A stretch of 34,496 bases of DNA. Source: JBBQDZ01 sp038237515. GTDB taxonomy: Bacteria; Actinomycetota; Thermoleophilia; Gaiellales; Gaiellaceae. A program made the position numbers and the translations under genes. The stretch is taken from the NCBI GenBank assembly GCA_038237515.1, contig JBBRYP010000052.1:1-34496 (forward strand), written 5' to 3'. The notes under the pieces were generated by a model. The model saw only the letters and a list, made by a program, of their open reading frames with translations. It made no database searches and was not told the origin of the DNA. Below are positions 1-7,046 of this stretch, in pieces. The first letter of the stretch is position 1. Every line of letters starts with the position of its first letter.

Positions 1-266
1 ACGCTGAGTGATCGGTTGGGGCTGGAGCGGTTGGTGGAGGAGACGGTCGACTTGGGTGAGCGTCCGGGTGCGGCGAGGCCGGGGCGCAAGGTGCTCTCGC
101 TCGCGCACGCGTTCGCGGCTGGCGCCGACTCGATCGACGACCGCGATCCCCGGGCGCCTCACCCGCACAGCACGGCGATGGACGCTCCACCTGCCCGCCC
201 GCTGGCCCCGGCAGCGAAGCTTCAGCGAGGCTGACCAAGATCCGGGCGCTCCCCGCCGCCGTCTAA
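1..266 (+). pseudogene. IS1380-type transposase remnant, internally deleted and frameshifted
   Basis: Three short pieces in three successive frames together look like the two ends of an actinobacterial IS1380-type DDE transposase. Positions 1-141 read an N-terminal piece (DRLGLERLVEETVDLGERPG, then RPGRKVLSLAHA and GADSIDD). Positions about 137-225, in the next frame, read IPGRLTRTARRWTLHLPARW, which is typical of the C-terminal end of these enzymes. A further frame reads LTKIRALPAAV and stops at 264-266, a usual C-terminus. The middle of the protein, including the catalytic DDE core, is missing, so the copy is dead. The 5' end lies outside the window. Family assignment is from memory of motif order and is fairly secure; the element ends cannot be seen. 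Confidence 0.72.
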
Positions 267-546
267 AACGTCCGCACCCTCACGCCGCATCCCGCCGGAT
301 CACCGGTACGACCGGCCTTTCCCCCAACCCTCGCGAAACACTCCTCCCGGCTCCCCGCGCGTCATCCCGTCTGCGTGGACACCAATCTCTTCCTCCCACC
401 CGTCCGATCCGGCGCCCAACACGCCGACCTCGGTCGCCACCGCGGAGAAAACGGTGGATTGAGGCTTACTCCCGCCCCTCGCCGCGCCCGCCCCTCGCAG
501 CGCTCCGCAAAGCCGCGCCGTCGACCTCGTGGACTAGTCTCGCTCG
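267..546. other. Intergenic stretch with no recognisable gene
   Basis: Long open frames here have arginine- and proline-rich low-complexity translations and match nothing. Around 473-520 the sequence is a pyrimidine-rich series of CCCCTCGC-like words followed by GCGCTCCGCAAAGCCGC. A similar tail follows the first copy of the hairpin repeat near 22995-23060, so this may be an eroded piece of the same repeat family. Confidence 0.4.
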
Positions 547-726
547 GTGTCCTCGGTCGAGAGCTGCTGGCGCTGTGGGGCTCCCATGCACTGGGTGCAG
601 AGCACCTGGCAGTGCCCTCGCTGCCGGTTCAAGCTCGGGTGCTGCGAAGGCGAACCGCAGGACTCCTGCTGGCTTCCCGCGCCTCGCGCGCGCGGGACCA
701 AGAAGACCACGGCCGCCGATAGATAG
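547..726 (+). CDS. Small zinc-ribbon protein (59 aa)
   Basis: A 59-residue frame begins at GTG 547; the in-frame TAG at 535-537 rules out a longer start. It reads two CxxC pairs: C7-W-R-C10, then C23-P-R-C26, followed by FKLGCCEGEP with a Cys-Cys pair at 31-32 and a last Cys at 39. Two CxxC knuckles separated by 12 residues make a rubredoxin-like zinc ribbon. The tail is short and basic. It ends 9 nt before the exporter ATPase, so the two may be cotranscribed. No clear Shine-Dalgarno is visible. The cysteine spacing argues for a real gene. Its role is unknown: a metal-binding or nucleic-acid-binding small protein is possible. Confidence 0.6.
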   Translation: MSSVESCWRCGAPMHWVQSTWQCPRCRFKLGCCEGEPQDSCWLPAPRARGTKKTTAADR

Positions 727-735
727 GCTCGGACG

Positions 736-1713
736 ATGGGGGTGATCGAGGCCGTCGACCTGCGTCGGACCTACCGCACCTCGACCGGGATCCTCCGGCG
801 CCGACGCCTCGAGGTCGAGGCGGTGCGAGGGATCACCTTCCACGTCGACGAAGGCGAGCTCTTCGGCCTTCTCGGCCCGAACGGCGCCGGGAAGACGACC
901 ACGATCAAGATGCTGATCACGCTCCTGATCCCAACCTCCGGGAGCGCGCGCGTGCTCGGCCACGACGTGGTGAAAGACGCACGCGAAGTTCGCAAGCGGA
1001 TCGGCTACGTGTTCGGCGGCGAGCGCGGTCTGTACGAGCGGCTTTCGGCGCTCGACAACCTTCGCTACTTCGCCGAGCTCTACTCGGTGCCGCCCCGCGA
1101 GCAGAAGCGCCGGATCGCGGAGCTGGTCGAGCTCGTCGGACTCGCCGGCCGCGAGAAGGAGCGCGTTGAGGGTTTCTCACGCGGGATGAAGCAGCGCCTT
1201 CACATCGCGCGCGGGCTGCTGCACGACCCTCCCGTCATCTTCCTCGACGAGCCGACGATCGGCCTCGACCCGGTGGGCGCTCGCGAGCTGCGTGCGACGA
1301 TCGCCTCGCTCGCCGAGCAGGGGAAGACGGTCCTTTTGACGACGCACTACATGTTCGAGGCGGACACGCTCTGCAACCGCATCGCGGTGATCGCGAAGGG
1401 GAGGATCGTCGGCGAGGGGACGCCAAGCGACCTCAAGAGCTTCGTCGCCGAGCAGACCGTCGTCGAGGTCGAGGTATTCGGCGCCGGCGAGAGTGAGCTC
1501 GAGCGCGTCCGCCGGCTGCCGGGGGTCGCGACCGTCAACGTGGACGAGCGAGAGTCGGCGCAGCTCGTGTCGGTCTCCTCGCGGGCGGGCCTGGAGCTGA
1601 CCCGCGACATACTCGCCTGCTTCGCCGAGGTCAGGGTCGGCAAGGTCGCGACGCGCGAGCCCACGCTCGAGGACGCGTATGTGGCGCTCGTCAGCGGCGA
1701 TTCCGACACGTGA
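736..1713 (+). CDS. ABC exporter ATP-binding subunit (DrrA/CcmA-like)
   Basis: The 325-residue cytoplasmic ATPase would energise the ABC-2 permeases that follow. Visible motifs are Walker A GPNGAGKTT (residues 47-55), the signature FSRGMKQR (147-154), Walker B VIFLDEP (167-173), the D-loop GLDP and the switch histidine in TTHY (204). A C-terminal domain of about 100 residues after 225 resembles the regulatory tail of DrrA-type ATPases. The region of the Q-loop reads YVFGGERGLYERLSALDN, with no obvious glutamine, a variant I recall from one branch of ABC-2 ATPases. ATG 736 fits the family N-terminus. Its stop overlaps the next start by GTGA, so translation is coupled. Substrate is unknown; drug, lipid or polysaccharide export are all possible. 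Confidence 0.92.
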   Translation: MGVIEAVDLRRTYRTSTGILRRRRLEVEAVRGITFHVDEGELFGLLGPNGAGKTTTIKMLITLLIPTSGSARVLGHDVVKDAREVRKRIGYVFGGERGLYERLSALDNLRYFAELYSVPPREQKRRIAELVELVGLAGREKERVEGFSRGMKQRLHIARGLLHDPPVIFLDEPTIGLDPVGARELRATIASLAEQGKTVLLTTHYMFEADTLCNRIAVIAKGRIVGEGTPSDLKSFVAEQTVVEVEVFGAGESELERVRRLPGVATVNVDERESAQLVSVSSRAGLELTRDILACFAEVRVGKVATREPTLEDAYVALVSGDSDT

Positions 1714-2480
1714 GGACGCTCCGCCTGCTCGCGTTCGGCTGGGCGCTGCACGTGAAGATGCTGTCGCGGTCGGCGTTCAACGGCGCACTCGGAGTCATCT
1801 GGCCGCTGTTCTTCGCGACCACGGCCTTCTTCATGTTCCGCTCCGGCGGCGGCCGGGACACGCTGGTCTACGCGTCGCTCGGCGCGAGCGTGATGGGTAT
1901 CTGGTCGGCGACGAGCGTGGCGGCAAGCTCGGCCCTGCAGCGCGAGCGCTGGCAGGGAACGCTCGAGCTCCTCGTCGGCACCCCCGTCCACTTCGCGGTC
2001 GTCCTGCTCCCGATCACGATCGCGATGTCCACCATCGGCGTCTACTCGCTCGCAGCGACGCTCCTCTGGGGCCGCTACCTCTTCGGGATCCACCTGCACT
2101 TCGTCCACCCCTGGCTCTTCGCCCTCGCCGTACCGACCGCGATCCTCTCGATCGGGATGCTCGGGTTCCTGCTCTCGGTGACCGTCGTCCGCTACCGCAC
2201 CGCCTGGGCGCTCGGCAACGCAATCGAGTATCCCGTCTGGCTCGTCTGCGGCTTCCTCGTCCCCCTAGCGCTCCTGCCCTCATGGGTACGCCCGATCGCC
2301 TGGATCCTCGCACCTACGTGGGGCATCCGCGGCATCCGCGAGGCCGCGCTCGGCGGGCACGCCCTGGCGGACACTGCGATCTGCCTCGGCATCGGCGTCG
2401 GCTACGCCGCGGCGGGGGTGCTCCTCGCCGAAACGATCCTCCGCTCCGCTCGTGAGCGCGCGTCCCTCTCCCTGACGTGA
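1710..2480 (+). CDS. ABC-2 type permease 1 (pair A, first subunit)
   Basis: A 256-residue integral membrane protein with about six hydrophobic segments, in the size range of DrrB/NodJ-type ABC-2 permeases. The conserved ABC-2 element appears as ALQRERWQGTLELLVGTPV around residue 80, followed by a long membrane segment. It starts at a GTG whose last two bases form the ATPase stop (GTGA overlap) and ends in another GTGA overlap with permease 2. Its closest relative in the window is the gene at 3402-4172: both share TLLWGR-LFG-LH--HP-LFA and WVRPI-W-LAPTWG-R-IREAALGG. The two therefore arose by duplication. Confidence 0.9.
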   Translation: MRTLRLLAFGWALHVKMLSRSAFNGALGVIWPLFFATTAFFMFRSGGGRDTLVYASLGASVMGIWSATSVAASSALQRERWQGTLELLVGTPVHFAVVLLPITIAMSTIGVYSLAATLLWGRYLFGIHLHFVHPWLFALAVPTAILSIGMLGFLLSVTVVRYRTAWALGNAIEYPVWLVCGFLVPLALLPSWVRPIAWILAPTWGIRGIREAALGGHALADTAICLGIGVGYAAAGVLLAETILRSARERASLSLT

Positions 2481-3262
2481 AGTCTCTGCGCCTCTTCTTC
2501 GTGGGCGGGCTGATGAGCTACCGCGCGCTCTTCAACTGGCTCAGCCCCTGGATCTTCGTTCCCACCTTCCTCGTCGCGCCGCTCTTCCAGATCCTCCTCT
2601 TCGCCTATATAGGCCGCGCGGCAGGGCTCGAGTCGGATCGCTTCTACGTCATCGGGAACGGCCTCCAGTACGTGTCGCTTCCCTGCGTGTTCGCGATGGG
2701 GAATGCGATCACCGGCGAGCGCTGGCAGCAGACACTCGGGGCGATCCTGGCGACGCCGGCGCGCCGGCTCCCGCTCTTCCTCGGCCGGGCGCTGCCGGTG
2801 ATCGGGAACGGCGTCCTCGTCACCGCCTTCGCGCTCGCGGCGGGCTCGGTTCTCCTCGGCGTCCACGTTCCCGCGTCGGCGATCCCGGCGCTCGCGCTCG
2901 TCATCGTCGTCTCGGCCTTCGCCTGCACCGGCCTGGGGCTCGCCATGGGAGCGGTCGGACTGAGGGTGCGTGAGGTCGCGGTTCTCTCGAACATCGTCTT
3001 CGGCGTCCTCCTCGTCTTCTGCGGCGTCAACGTGCCTCTGTCGAGCCTGCCGGGCTGGATGAGCACGACCGCGGAGGGGCTGCCCCTGACGCACGGGATC
3101 GCCGCGGCGCGACAGGTCGCGGACGGTGCCGGCCTCCGCAGCGTCGCCGGCCTCCTGGCGGGCGAGGCCGTCGTCGGGATCGCGTACGGCGTGGCCGGCT
3201 ACTGGCTCCTTCGGTACATGGAGTGGCAGAGCCGGCGCCTCGCGACGCTGCAGACCGCATGA
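2477..3262 (+). CDS. ABC-2 type permease 2 (pair A, second subunit)
   Basis: A 261-residue membrane protein with several hydrophobic helices. The N-terminus reads MKSLRLFFVGGLMSYRALFN, then a loop and PLFQILLFAYIGR. The ABC-2 coupling element appears as GERWQQTLGAILATPARRLP, and near the end a CGVNVPLSSLPGWM segment is followed by PLTHGIAAAR. It probably forms a heterodimer with permease 1, powered by the shared ATPase. It starts in the stop of permease 1 (GTGA). Its paralogue is the gene at 4169-4966, which repeats the motifs SYRALFNW, APLFQIL and FCGVNVPL almost exactly. Confidence 0.9.
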   Translation: MKSLRLFFVGGLMSYRALFNWLSPWIFVPTFLVAPLFQILLFAYIGRAAGLESDRFYVIGNGLQYVSLPCVFAMGNAITGERWQQTLGAILATPARRLPLFLGRALPVIGNGVLVTAFALAAGSVLLGVHVPASAIPALALVIVVSAFACTGLGLAMGAVGLRVREVAVLSNIVFGVLLVFCGVNVPLSSLPGWMSTTAEGLPLTHGIAAARQVADGAGLRSVAGLLAGEAVVGIAYGVAGYWLLRYMEWQSRRLATLQTA

Positions 3263-3405
3263 GGCCTCCGATGTCGACCTGCCGCGTCTGCGCGTTCCTC
3301 GGGCGTCCCTCGCAGTACCCGGCCGGAAGGGACAGTACATCTGCGTCAGGCGGCGGCGGAGCCCGGCTCTGCGGGGCGGGAGCCGCCGGCGAGGGGCGCG
3401 CATGA
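3259..3405 (+). CDS. Possible 48-aa linker ORF between the two permease pairs
   Basis: This frame starts with an ATG overlapping the stop of permease 2 (ATGA) and ends with a TGA overlapping the ATG of permease 3 (ATGA), so it fills the only gap in the exporter operon with coupled starts on both sides. The product is MRPPMSTCRVCAFLGRPS and a Gly/Ala/Arg-rich tail with one CxxC and one more Cys. It has no recognisable domain. Its value may lie in keeping ribosomes moving through the operon rather than in the peptide. It could also be a chance frame in scar sequence left by the permease duplication. Confidence 0.35.
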   Translation: MRPPMSTCRVCAFLGRPSQYPAGRDSTSASGGGGARLCGAGAAGEGRA

Positions 3406-4172
3406 AGGTTGCGCGCATCGTCTGGAAGAGCTGGGTCTTCCACCTCCTGAACCTGACGCGATCCGGCTTCTTCGTCCTGATCTCGATGCTCCAGCCGCTG
3501 ATCTTCGCGTCAATCGCCTTCTACGTCTTCCGGGCGGGCCACAAGCCGGGCACGCTCCTCTACGCCGCCATCGGCGCCGGGCTGATGGGGATCTGGTCCG
3601 CGACGCTCTTCGGGTCGGGCGGTGCGATCCAGTGGCAGCGCTGGCAGGGGACCCTCGAAAGCCTGATCGTCGCGCCGCCGCCCTTCATCTTCGTGCTCGC
3701 GCCCCTCACGGTCGCCACCGCCACGACCGGCCTGTACGCGCTCTGCGGAACGCTCCTGTGGGGACGCCTCCTGTTCGGGGTGCCACTCCACCTGGCGCAC
3801 CCCTTCCTCTTCGCGGTTGCGATCCCGGCGACGGTGCTGAGCCTCGGCTTCCTCGGGCTCGTGCTCGCGTCGACCTTCGTCCTCTACCGGAACGCGAATG
3901 CGCTCTCCAACTTGCTCGAGTACCCGGTCTGGCTCGTCACGGGCCTCCTCGTCCCGCTCTCGCTGCTGCCGGGGTGGGTGCGGCCGATCGGGTGGGTGCT
4001 CGCACCGACCTGGGGCGTCCGCGCGATTCGCGAGGCCGCGCTCGGCGGGCGGCCCCTGCCCGCGATCGGCCTGTGCGTGGGGCTCGGGGTCGTGTACCTC
4101 CTGCTCGGGACGATCTGCCTCGACCGGTTCGAGCGCCTGGCCCGGGACCAGGCGACGCTGTCGCTGACATGA
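3402..4172 (+). CDS. ABC-2 type permease 3 (pair B, first subunit)
   Basis: A 256-residue permease, the same length as permease 1 and clearly its duplicate. It begins MKVARIVWKSWVFHLLNLTR and has about six membrane segments. The coupling element reads IQWQRWQGTLESLIVAPPP and the C-terminal part carries GWVRPIGWVLAPTWGVRAIR. The frame is open further upstream, but the start at 3402 aligns with the N-terminus of permease 1 and overlaps the preceding small frame by ATGA, so 3402 is preferred. Its stop overlaps the start of permease 4. Confidence 0.9.
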   Translation: MKVARIVWKSWVFHLLNLTRSGFFVLISMLQPLIFASIAFYVFRAGHKPGTLLYAAIGAGLMGIWSATLFGSGGAIQWQRWQGTLESLIVAPPPFIFVLAPLTVATATTGLYALCGTLLWGRLLFGVPLHLAHPFLFAVAIPATVLSLGFLGLVLASTFVLYRNANALSNLLEYPVWLVTGLLVPLSLLPGWVRPIGWVLAPTWGVRAIREAALGGRPLPAIGLCVGLGVVYLLLGTICLDRFERLARDQATLSLT

Positions 4173-4966
4173 GCCGCGTCCGCAGTTGGCTGCGGCTCTT
4201 CTTCGTCGGCGGGCTGATCTCCTACCGCGCTCTCTTCAACTGGATCCGACCCTCGATCTACATCCCGACGATGCTCGGGGCGCCGCTCTTCCAGATCCTC
4301 TTCTTCACCTACCTCGGGCGCTACCGCGGCCTCCAGACCGACGCCTTCTTCGTCGTCGGCAACGCGGTGCAGTCGTGCTCGATGTCGGCGATCTACGCGG
4401 GCACGATGACGATCGCGAACGAGCGCTGGATGCAGACGCTCTCGCCGCTCCTCGCCTCCCCGGCAAACCGGATCGCGCTCTTCCTAGGCCGCTCGCTGCC
4501 GGTGATCGCGAACGGCATCTTCGTCTCGGCGTTCGGCTTCGGCGCCGGTCGCCTGCTGCTCCGGTTCCACCCGGCTCCCTCCACGCTGCCGCCGCTCGCC
4601 CTCGTGGTGATCGCGACCGTCGCCTCCTGCACCGCGCTCGGGCTGCTGCTCGGCGCGCTCGGCCTGCGGGCGCGCGACACGCTCTTCGGGGCGAACCTCG
4701 CCTACTTCCTGATGCTCCTCTTCTGCGGCGTCAACGTGCCGCTCGGGGAGCTGCCCGGTTGGATGTCGGCGGTCGGCCGGTGCCTGCCGCTCACACACGG
4801 GATCGCCGCAGCCCGCCGCGTCGCCTCGGGTGCCTCCCTCCGGGGAGTGTCGGGGCTCGTGCTGACGGAGCTCGCCGTCGGCGCGGCCTACGCCGCGGCT
4901 GCCTACGGGCTCTTTCGCGTGCTGGAGGTGGACAGCCGGCGTCGGGCCTCGCTCGAGAGCCTCTGA
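4169..4966 (+). CDS. ABC-2 type permease 4 (pair B, second subunit)
   Basis: A 265-residue permease, paralogue of permease 2. It begins MSRVRSWLRLFFVGGLISYR, then SIYIPTMLGAPLFQILFFTY; the coupling element reads NERWMQTLSPLLASPANRI, and FCGVNVPLGELPGWM with PLTHGIAAARR lies near the C-terminus. ATG 4169 overlaps the stop of permease 3 (ATGA) and aligns with permease 2. It is the last gene of the exporter operon. No second ATPase follows, so one ATPase must serve both permease pairs or another is encoded elsewhere. Confidence 0.9.
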   Translation: MSRVRSWLRLFFVGGLISYRALFNWIRPSIYIPTMLGAPLFQILFFTYLGRYRGLQTDAFFVVGNAVQSCSMSAIYAGTMTIANERWMQTLSPLLASPANRIALFLGRSLPVIANGIFVSAFGFGAGRLLLRFHPAPSTLPPLALVVIATVASCTALGLLLGALGLRARDTLFGANLAYFLMLLFCGVNVPLGELPGWMSAVGRCLPLTHGIAAARRVASGASLRGVSGLVLTELAVGAAYAAAAYGLFRVLEVDSRRRASLESL

Positions 4967-5094
4967 CCGCGTACAAGCTCCTCGAACGCCCGCTGCAGAT
5001 CCTAAGGACGGGGTCCGAGCGCTCGCGACGGAGCATCTTCGCGAGCTTGCTCAGCGCGCGGGCGGTCAGGCGGACGCGCGCGGCGGCCGGTTAA

Positions 5095-5253
5095 GGGCCT
5101 GTCCGGAAAGTGGCCACGGTGGATGACACGCGGCAGCGTCTCGAGGCAAGGACGCAGGGAGCGTCGATATGCAGGCATATCTGCGCGACCGAGAACGCCG
5201 CATCGAGGCGCGTGACGCCTGTCAGGCGCCCTGGTCACTTTTTGGACAGGCCC
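5095..5253. mobile_element. MITE-like element, 159 bp, with TTAA target duplication
   Basis: The ends are inverted copies: GGGCCTGTCCGGAAAGTG at the left, and the complement of GGGCCTGTCCAAAAAGTG at the right. Similarity continues inward as a long imperfect inverted repeat that meets at a central near-palindrome GATATGCAGGCATATC, so the whole element can fold into one long hairpin. TTAA stands directly outside both ends (5091-5094 and 5254-5257), as expected for a 4-bp target duplication or a TTAA-specific insertion. It has no coding capacity for a transposase, so it would depend on one in trans. The likely parent is a DDE-type IS with the same termini; none is present here. Confidence 0.75.
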
Positions 5254-5760
5254 TTAAAGTCCGAGCTGAGGTGCTCGGCTCCAGCATTGCGGCGGCCTCG
5301 ACGATCGCGGCGCGATTCTCGTCGCGGAGCCGGTGGAACTCGCCTTCGAGCTCGTCGAGCTCCTCGTCGGACATCTGCTCCAGCCGGACGAGGTGGGTAC
5401 GCGCGTCGCCGAGACTTCGGATCAGCTCGTCGAGCTTGAGCTGGATCGCGCGCGTGTCACGGTTTTGGCTGTACTGGAGCAGGAACACGACGAGAAGGCG
5501 CTGACCGGGGTTACGGTCGCCGGAATCAGAAGCCAGTTCCCCGAGAAATGCCAGATCGGCCCCGTGAGCAGCCACACAGCGGTTGCCCCGAAGGCGATCA
5601 AGAGCGCGAGCGGCGAGCCCACGATGTCGGGCGCGCGCCGAGCGGCCGCCCCCGAGATCCGCTGCAGCGGGTTGTTCTTCCTTCTGTTGCCGACTGGCGA
5701 TGCGTCAAACGGGCCTCGGCTCGTCGCGACACGTCGTTTTCGCCGCAGCCGTTGGGTCAC
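5222..5760 (-). pseudogene. Low-affinity iron permease family protein, frameshifted and MITE-interrupted
   Basis: In one frame (about 5760 to 5495) the minus strand reads a membrane segment, SPLALLIAFGATAVWLLTGP, then FSGNWLLIPATVTPVSA. In the next frame it continues as LLVVFLLQYSQNRDTRAIQL, then KLDELIRSLGDAR and SDEELDELEGEFHRLR. Together these follow the layout of the low-affinity iron permease family (PF04120): two membrane segments, the QNRD motif, then an acidic helix. One base is lost or gained near 5495. The last 13 residues are encoded by the MITE end. Before the insertion the frame would have run on through TGRRARPPD to a stop near 5002. The N-terminus is unclear: GTG 5760 leaves only 6 bp to the divergent algH start. 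A sequencing error could explain the frameshift but not the insertion. Confidence 0.68.
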
Positions 5761-5766
5761 AATCAA

Positions 5767-6315
5767 GTGGTGAGTGCTTTGCGCGGGAAACTTCTGATCG
5801 CCTCCCCCACCCTTCTTGAGCCGACTTTCCGGCGAACGGTGATCCTCGTCGCCGACCACGGTGAGGAAGGTGCGATGGGGATCGTGCTCAACCGTGTCTC
5901 GGAGGCGCCCGTCGCGGACGCCGTGCCGCAGCTCGCGAGCGTCACCGAAGCCGGCGCCTGCATCCACGTCGGCGGGCCCGTGCAGCCGGAGGCCGTGGTC
6001 GTCGTCGCGGAGTTCGAGGACGAATCCGCGGCCGCTTCGATCGTCTTCGCCGACGTCGGATTCATGTCGGCGGAGGCAGAGGCTGAGGATCTCGCGGACT
6101 CGGCGCGACGCGTCCGCGTCTTCGCCGGCTACGCGGGTTGGGGCGCCGGCCAGCTCGACGCCGAGATCGCCGACGAAGCCTGGATCGTGGAGGCAGCCGA
6201 GGTCGCGGATGTCTTCAGCGAGGACCCTGAGGATCTCTGGAGCGCAGTTCTACGGCGCAAGGGCGGCCCGTACGCGCTGGTCGCGACGATGCCGCCCGAC
6301 CCGTCCGTGAACTAG
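5767..6315 (+). CDS. algH: AlgH/YqgE family protein (UPF0301, DUF179)
   Basis: A protein of about 182 residues, the normal family length. Family hallmarks are visible: LIASPTLLEPTFRRTVILVA near the start, GAMGIVLNR, then HVGGPVQPEAVVVV, and RVFAGYAGWGAGQLDAEI. The biochemical role of the family is not settled; it was named after alginate regulation in Pseudomonas and occurs in many phyla as a cytoplasmic protein. Two adjacent GTG codons (5767 and 5770) can start it, and neither has a clear Shine-Dalgarno. It is followed by a strong terminator and faces the VOC gene. Confidence 0.9.
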   Translation: MVSALRGKLLIASPTLLEPTFRRTVILVADHGEEGAMGIVLNRVSEAPVADAVPQLASVTEAGACIHVGGPVQPEAVVVVAEFEDESAAASIVFADVGFMSAEAEAEDLADSARRVRVFAGYAGWGAGQLDAEIADEAWIVEAAEVADVFSEDPEDLWSAVLRRKGGPYALVATMPPDPSVN

Positions 6316-6343
6316 GGGCCTAGGCTCCCCGCGCGAAGCTGGG

Positions 6344-6373
6344 GCCGCAACCGCCCGAGGGGGCGGTTGCGGC
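6344..6373. terminator. Bidirectional hairpin terminator between algH and the VOC gene
   Basis: GCCGCAACCGCC (6344-6355) and its exact reverse complement GGCGGTTGCGGC (6362-6373) form a 12-bp stem with a 6-nt loop. It lies between two convergent stops (6315 and 6413), where a shared terminator is expected. It has no long T-tract, which is common in high-GC actinobacteria. Confidence 0.75.
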
Positions 6374-6412
6374 TCCTTCGACTTCCCTTGCGGACGACGC
6401 TCTTCGTCCGCC

Positions 6413-6769
6413 CTAGGCGGCCGTCGAGTCGCTCTGCCAGAGGTGAAAGGTGTTCCCCTCCGTGTCCTTACAGGCCGCAAACCAGCCGTGGGTCGGAACC
6501 GGCACCTTCTGATCGGCGCTCCCGCCGAGCTCGCGCACCTTGGAGGTGGACGCATCGATGTCGTCGGTCGCGAGATAGAAGTTCGGATGACCCCGCTCCT
6601 CGGAGGGCATGATCGCAGCGCCCATGCTCTCTCCCGCCTGGGCCATGCGGTAGTCGATTCCGGGCATCCCGGAGTCCTGGAAGCTCCAGCCGAAGAGGCC
6701 GCCCCAGAAGCTCTGGGCGCGGTCGGCGTCCTCGGACGGGAACTCGATGTGCACGACCTCGCCGGCCAT
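6413..6769 (-). CDS. VOC-family (glyoxalase/bleomycin-resistance fold) protein
   Basis: A single-domain protein of 118 residues with the vicinal oxygen chelate layout. It starts MAGEVVHIEFPSEDADRAQS, with WGGLFGW after the first strand (a usual F/W-rich helix end), a central NFYLATDDIDAS, and the C-terminal DTEGNTFHLWQSD, where the Glu/His-bearing strand of metal-dependent members lies. Such proteins bind a metal and small substrates as dimers; the substrate cannot be told. ATG 6769 has a strong Shine-Dalgarno (AAGGAG, 6 nt upstream). It stands alone and ends at the shared terminator. Confidence 0.88.
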   Translation of the reverse strand: MAGEVVHIEFPSEDADRAQSFWGGLFGWSFQDSGMPGIDYRMAQAGESMGAAIMPSEERGHPNFYLATDDIDASTSKVRELGGSADQKVPVPTHGWFAACKDTEGNTFHLWQSDSTAA

Positions 6770-6832
6770 TGCTACTCCTTCTCCTCGGGATCTAGGGACC
6801 TTGGCCGAGGATACCGACGCGAACGAGCGACC

Positions 6833-6994
6833 CTAGGCGCGCTCACTCTTCGCCGGTGGCGATTGCTTCGGCGGTGGCGATTGCTCGGGTCGCTGACGAT
6901 TCTTTGGATCGAGCACGGCCTTCTGCGCCTGGCCGATCAGTTTCCTGCCCTGCGGGCTCGCAGCGAGTCGGATCAGACGTCCAAGCAGCGGCAT
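6833..6994 (-). CDS. 53-aa small basic protein downstream of pilC
   Basis: ATG 6994 is preceded by AAGGAG with good spacing, and the frame runs 53 codons to TAG. It begins MPLLGRLIRLAASPQGRKLI, an amphipathic basic helix, continues GQAQKAVLDPKNRQRP, and ends in a duplicated QSPPPK/QSPPAK tail. The tail repeat is visible in DNA as two copies of GGCGATTGCT. It starts 52 nt after the pilC stop on the same strand and could be the last gene of the pilus operon. No named family is recognised; short proteins with a similar N-terminus are, from memory, seen in other actinobacteria. A membrane-surface role is a guess. Confidence 0.68.
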   Translation of the reverse strand: MPLLGRLIRLAASPQGRKLIGQAQKAVLDPKNRQRPEQSPPPKQSPPAKSERA

Positions 6995-7046
6995 GTGGGT
7001 TCTCCTTTGTTCCCGGGCGGCCGGATGCCGCTCGCAAGAACCCTAG

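Noticed and set aside
716..723. GCCGATAG 12 nt before the exporter ATPase
   Set aside because: Matches the sigma-28 -10 but no TAAA/TCAA lies 15-16 nt upstream, and it falls within the last codons of the zinc-ribbon frame.
8..745. 245-aa plus-strand frame
   Set aside because: Arg/Pro-rich translation that overlaps the transposase remnant in its wrong frame for most of its length; only residues about 44-70 match the transposase C-terminus.
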